Positions 7,458 through 9,872 of a stretch of 9,872 bases of DNA are shown in pieces. The first letter of the stretch is position 1. Each line of letters starts with the position of its first letter. The position numbers were made by a program, and so were the translations under genes. The notes below the pieces were generated by a model. The model was given only the letters and a program-made list of their open reading frames with translations, made no database searches and was not told the origin of the DNA. The stretch covers positions 1-9,872 of the forward strand of contig CAMBYJ010000048.1 in assembly GCA_945872015.1 (NCBI GenBank), read 5' to 3'. Source of the DNA: Chitinophaga pinensis (lineage in GTDB: Bacteria > Bacteroidota > Bacteroidia > AKYH767-A > OLB10).

Positions 7458-7490
7458 TTTTGTTGATTTTTCCGTTACTAATCAACGAAA
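7458..7490 (+). promoter_or_regulatory. Stem-loop in the predicted 5' leader of the 738-aa protease mRNA
   Basis: Bases 7458-7468 pair with 7480-7490 to form an 11-bp stem (one T-G wobble) around an 11-base loop. It ends about 50 bases before the start codon and no T-run follows, so it is not an obvious terminator. It could be an mRNA-stabilising or regulatory element or an operator palindrome. The stem is mostly A/T pairs and its function is unknown. Confidence 0.35.
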
Positions 7491-7541
7491 TAGCAAATGA
7501 AATTTAATAACTATTTATAAAACTATCTTAATAACTAAAAC

Positions 7542-9758
7542 ATGAAAAAAACCTACATTGCTATGTTGGGACTTATGATGAGTCTTTCAACAATTGGATT
7601 TTCACAGTCACAAAGATCTTGTGGCAGTATGGATCATTTGCATCAACAAATTGCTGAAGACCCAACTGTTGAAACAAGAATGCAACAAATTGAACATGCA
7701 ACTAGTCAATGGTTGTCTGATCCTTCACACAGAACTGGAGCAATAATTACTATTCCAGTGGTAGTACACGTTGTATATAATACAGCAGCACAAAACATTT
7801 CTGATGCACAAGTTCAATCTCAAATAGATGTATTAAATGAGGATTTCCGTAAGCTAAATGCTGATGCTTCTTTAACTCCTTCTATCTTCTCAGCTTTGGG
7901 TGCTGATTGTCAAATTCAGTTTTGTTTGGCACAACGTGATCCTAATGGTAATGCAACTACAGGTATTATTCGTAAGTCGACAACTACAACTGCATTTTCT
8001 ACAAACGATAATATGAAACGTGCAGCAAATGGCGGTTCTGATCCATGGAATACAAGTCAATATTTAAACATTTGGTCTTGTAATATGAGTGGTGGAATCT
8101 TGGGTTATGCTCAATTTCCAGGTGGTGCTGCAGCAACAGATGGTGTTGTAATTTTATTTAATGCCTTCGGAAGAACAGGTAACGTAGCGGCTCCTTTCAA
8201 TAAAGGTAGAACAGGAACACACGAAGTTGGTCATTGGTTAAACTTACGTCATATTTGGGGAGATGCAACTTGTGGTAGCGACTTAGTAAATGATACACCG
8301 ACACATAATACTGCTAACTATGGTTGTCCTACTTACCCGCATTTAAGTACTTGTACAGGCACACCAACTGAAATGACAATGAACTACATGGATTATACGG
8401 ATGATGCATGTATGTATATGTTTACTACTGGTCAATCGACTCGTATGACAGCAGCTATTAATACATCTCGTACAGGTTTATTAACTTCTTTAGGATGTAC
8501 ACCTCCTACTCCTCCTACTTCTTGTGGTACGGTTACGGGTTTAACGGCTTCTTCTGTTGGATCTACTACTGCAACAGTTAGCTGGACAGCGGTATCAGGT
8601 GCAACTGCTTATTCATTACAATACCGTGCAGTTGGTTCTGCTACATGGACAACTGTATCAACAGCTGGAACTTCATCAGCTTTAACAGGATTAACTGTTT
8701 CAACAGCATACGAATTCCAAGTTACTTCTTCTTGTTCTGGTACATTAGGTACAGTTTCAACATTAGCTAACTTTACAACTACAGCTGCTGCATCATGTGG
8801 CACACCCGCTTCTCTAGCTTCTTCTTCTGTAACATCTTCTTCAGCAACTGTAAGTTGGGGAGCTGTAACAGGTGCTTCAAGTTATTTAGTTCAATATAGA
8901 GTATCAACTGCTACTACATGGACAAATAGTGTTACTGTAACTGCAGCAACAACAACCATAACAGGATTAACTGCTTCTACTGCTTATCAATTCCGCGTTA
9001 CAGCTACATGTTCAGGTACGGTAGGTACAGCATCAGCAACTGCAACGTTTACTACTTCTGCAGCTCCTGTATCTTGTAACGATGCATATGAATCAAATAA
9101 TTCAAGAAATGCATCAAAAACGATTGCATTAAATACAAATATCTCCGCTAAAATCGGAACATCTACAGACAAAGATTGGTTCAAATTTACCACTTTAACT
9201 TCTGCTCCTAAATTAAGAGTAGTATTAGATCAGTTGCCTGCAGATTATGATTTAACATTGTATAGCTCTAATGGTTCAACATTATTAACATCAGCTTTAT
9301 CAGGTACTTCAACAGAAACAATCAATTACAATACATCAACTATCGGCAGAACTTATTATATTCAGGTTTATGGTTATGCAAGTGCATTTAACGCAAATTC
9401 TTGCTACCGAGTACGTGTGAGTACAAGTGCAACGAATTTCCGTGCTGCTGATGGAAGTGAAGAAAATTCTGGCGATGTAATAAGTGCTGAAAAAATTACA
9501 GCATTAGAAGGTTTAAACTTATTCCCAAATCCTGCGAATACAACATTAACGATTAACTACTTCACACCTAGTGAGGAAAATGCATTTATTGAAATTTATG
9601 ACATGATGGGACAATTAGTAAATACTATCAACGTAAATGGAAATCAAGGTTTAAACTCTCGTGAATTAGATTTAACAGCAATGAGCAATGGAGTTTATTT
9701 CTTAAAGGTGACTCAAAACAATAATACTTTAACTAAAAAGTTTGTTGTTAAGCACTAA
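7542..9758 (+). CDS. Secreted M43-family zinc metalloprotease with two FN3 domains, PPC domain and T9SS sorting domain (738 aa)
   Basis: Predicted secreted metzincin protease, third of the M43 paralogs. The signal peptide covers about 1-21 (ending near GFSQ), followed by RSCGSM with C27. The catalytic domain at about 70-318 contains HEVGHWLNLRH at 227-237 (Asn in place of the usual Gly) and the Met-turn MNYMDY at 280-285. Two fibronectin type III domains follow at about 328-415 and 419-506, each with an ATVSW strand and a GLT-STAY motif. A PPC (pre-peptidase C-terminal) domain spans about 511-627 (DKDWFKF, then ADYDLTLY). The T9SS sorting domain is about 657-738 (LFPNPANTT to TKKFVVKH). The start is supported by the signal peptide and an A-rich leader. 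It has its own promoter and terminator, so it is probably a single-gene transcript. FN3 and PPC modules usually bind or position substrates; the substrate itself is unknown. Confidence 0.93.
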   Translation: MKKTYIAMLGLMMSLSTIGFSQSQRSCGSMDHLHQQIAEDPTVETRMQQIEHATSQWLSDPSHRTGAIITIPVVVHVVYNTAAQNISDAQVQSQIDVLNEDFRKLNADASLTPSIFSALGADCQIQFCLAQRDPNGNATTGIIRKSTTTTAFSTNDNMKRAANGGSDPWNTSQYLNIWSCNMSGGILGYAQFPGGAAATDGVVILFNAFGRTGNVAAPFNKGRTGTHEVGHWLNLRHIWGDATCGSDLVNDTPTHNTANYGCPTYPHLSTCTGTPTEMTMNYMDYTDDACMYMFTTGQSTRMTAAINTSRTGLLTSLGCTPPTPPTSCGTVTGLTASSVGSTTATVSWTAVSGATAYSLQYRAVGSATWTTVSTAGTSSALTGLTVSTAYEFQVTSSCSGTLGTVSTLANFTTTAAASCGTPASLASSSVTSSSATVSWGAVTGASSYLVQYRVSTATTWTNSVTVTAATTTITGLTASTAYQFRVTATCSGTVGTASATATFTTSAAPVSCNDAYESNNSRNASKTIALNTNISAKIGTSTDKDWFKFTTLTSAPKLRVVLDQLPADYDLTLYSSNGSTLLTSALSGTSTETINYNTSTIGRTYYIQVYGYASAFNANSCYRVRVSTSATNFRAADGSEENSGDVISAEKITALEGLNLFPNPANTTLTINYFTPSEENAFIEIYDMMGQLVNTINVNGNQGLNSRELDLTAMSNGVYFLKVTQNNNTLTKKFVVKH
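8520..9065 (+). repeat. Two tandem FN3-domain coding repeats
   Basis: Residues 327-417 and 418-508 of the 738-aa protease repeat with a period of 91 residues. Both copies begin SCGT and share ATVSW, QYR, TWT, TGLT-STAY and CSGT. The copies are clearly diverged in protein and DNA, so this is an old domain duplication, normal for FN3 arrays. Confidence 0.8.
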
Positions 9759-9779
9759 GGATAAATAAAATTTATTTTT

Positions 9780-9810
9780 AAAGTCCCGGCATTACTGTCG
9801 GGACTTTTTT
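9780..9810 (+). terminator. Rho-independent terminator after the 738-aa protease gene
   Basis: An 11-bp stem, 9780-9790 paired with 9797-9807 and rich in GC at its core (GTCCCG with CGGGAC), encloses a 6-base loop. A T-run follows (9805-9810, then more Ts). It starts 21 bases past the stop codon. Confidence 0.92.
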
Positions 9811-9833
9811 ATTTTTATATAAATTTTTAACGC

Positions 9834-9872
9834 ATGATTTCTTTCCTCGATCAATTAACAGAATCGATATTT
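9834..9872 (+). CDS. Possible start of a further gene, cut by the window edge
   Basis: After the terminator an ATG opens a frame of 13 codons, MISFLDQLTESIF, that stays open to the last base. Position after a terminator, same strand as the preceding gene and an AT-rich leader fit a gene start. Thirteen residues are too few to identify a family, and an open stretch this short could be chance. Confidence 0.4.
   Translation, partial: MISFLDQLTESIF

Noticed and set aside
7279..7541. Search for a small RNA or small gene between the regulator and the 738-aa protease
   Set aside because: There is no open frame with a credible start and no GC-rich structured element. Only a promoter, a leader stem-loop and a weak inverted repeat are visible.
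8609..9193. Two minus-strand open frames opposite the FN3 and PPC regions
   Set aside because: They are shadows of Ser/Thr-rich coding sequence on the plus strand; the valine-rich translations show no domain.

Overview
The window looks like a piece of a low-GC Bacteroidota chromosome, most likely from a member of Flavobacteriales. Three things point there. Three secreted proteins end in a Por/type IX secretion (T9SS) type A sorting domain. Promoter-like sequences match the Bacteroidota TTTG / TAnnTTTG pattern, and starts sit in A-rich context without a Shine-Dalgarno sequence. Menaquinone is made by the futalosine route (mqnE). The genus cannot be fixed from the sequence alone.

Layout. Bases 1-843 (+) are the 3' part of an LptF/LptG-family lipopolysaccharide-export permease, cut by the window edge. 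It converges, with one base between stops, on mqnE (845-1969, -), an aminofutalosine synthase. Ten bases upstream of mqnE on the same strand lies the first of three paralogous secreted M43-family zinc metalloproteases (1980-3563, -, 527 aa). A strong hairpin terminator (3613-3644) separates it from the second and largest protease (3664-6366, -, 900 aa), which carries a PKD domain and a tandemly duplicated 189-aa unit. A 219-bp divergent intergenic region follows, then an OmpR-type response regulator (6586-7278, +) with no histidine kinase in the window. A 263-bp intergenic region with a good consensus promoter leads to the third protease (7542-9758, +, 738 aa), which has two FN3 domains, a PPC domain and the sorting domain. 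A terminator (9780-9810) closes that gene. A possible new gene start runs off the right edge at 9834.

How the genes fit together. All three proteases share a signal peptide, an N-terminal Cys motif, an M43 catalytic domain with zinc-binding motif and Met-turn, and a T9SS sorting domain. They differ in the modules between catalysis and sorting, which suggests one protease scaffold diversified for different targets or surface contacts. The response regulator sits between two of them and could control them, but that is only positional inference. The permease and mqnE are core genes with no evident link to the proteases. I see no CRISPR array, mobile element, tRNA or rRNA, and no clearly new multi-gene system. 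The most distinctive items are the protease cluster and the duplicated unnamed domain.
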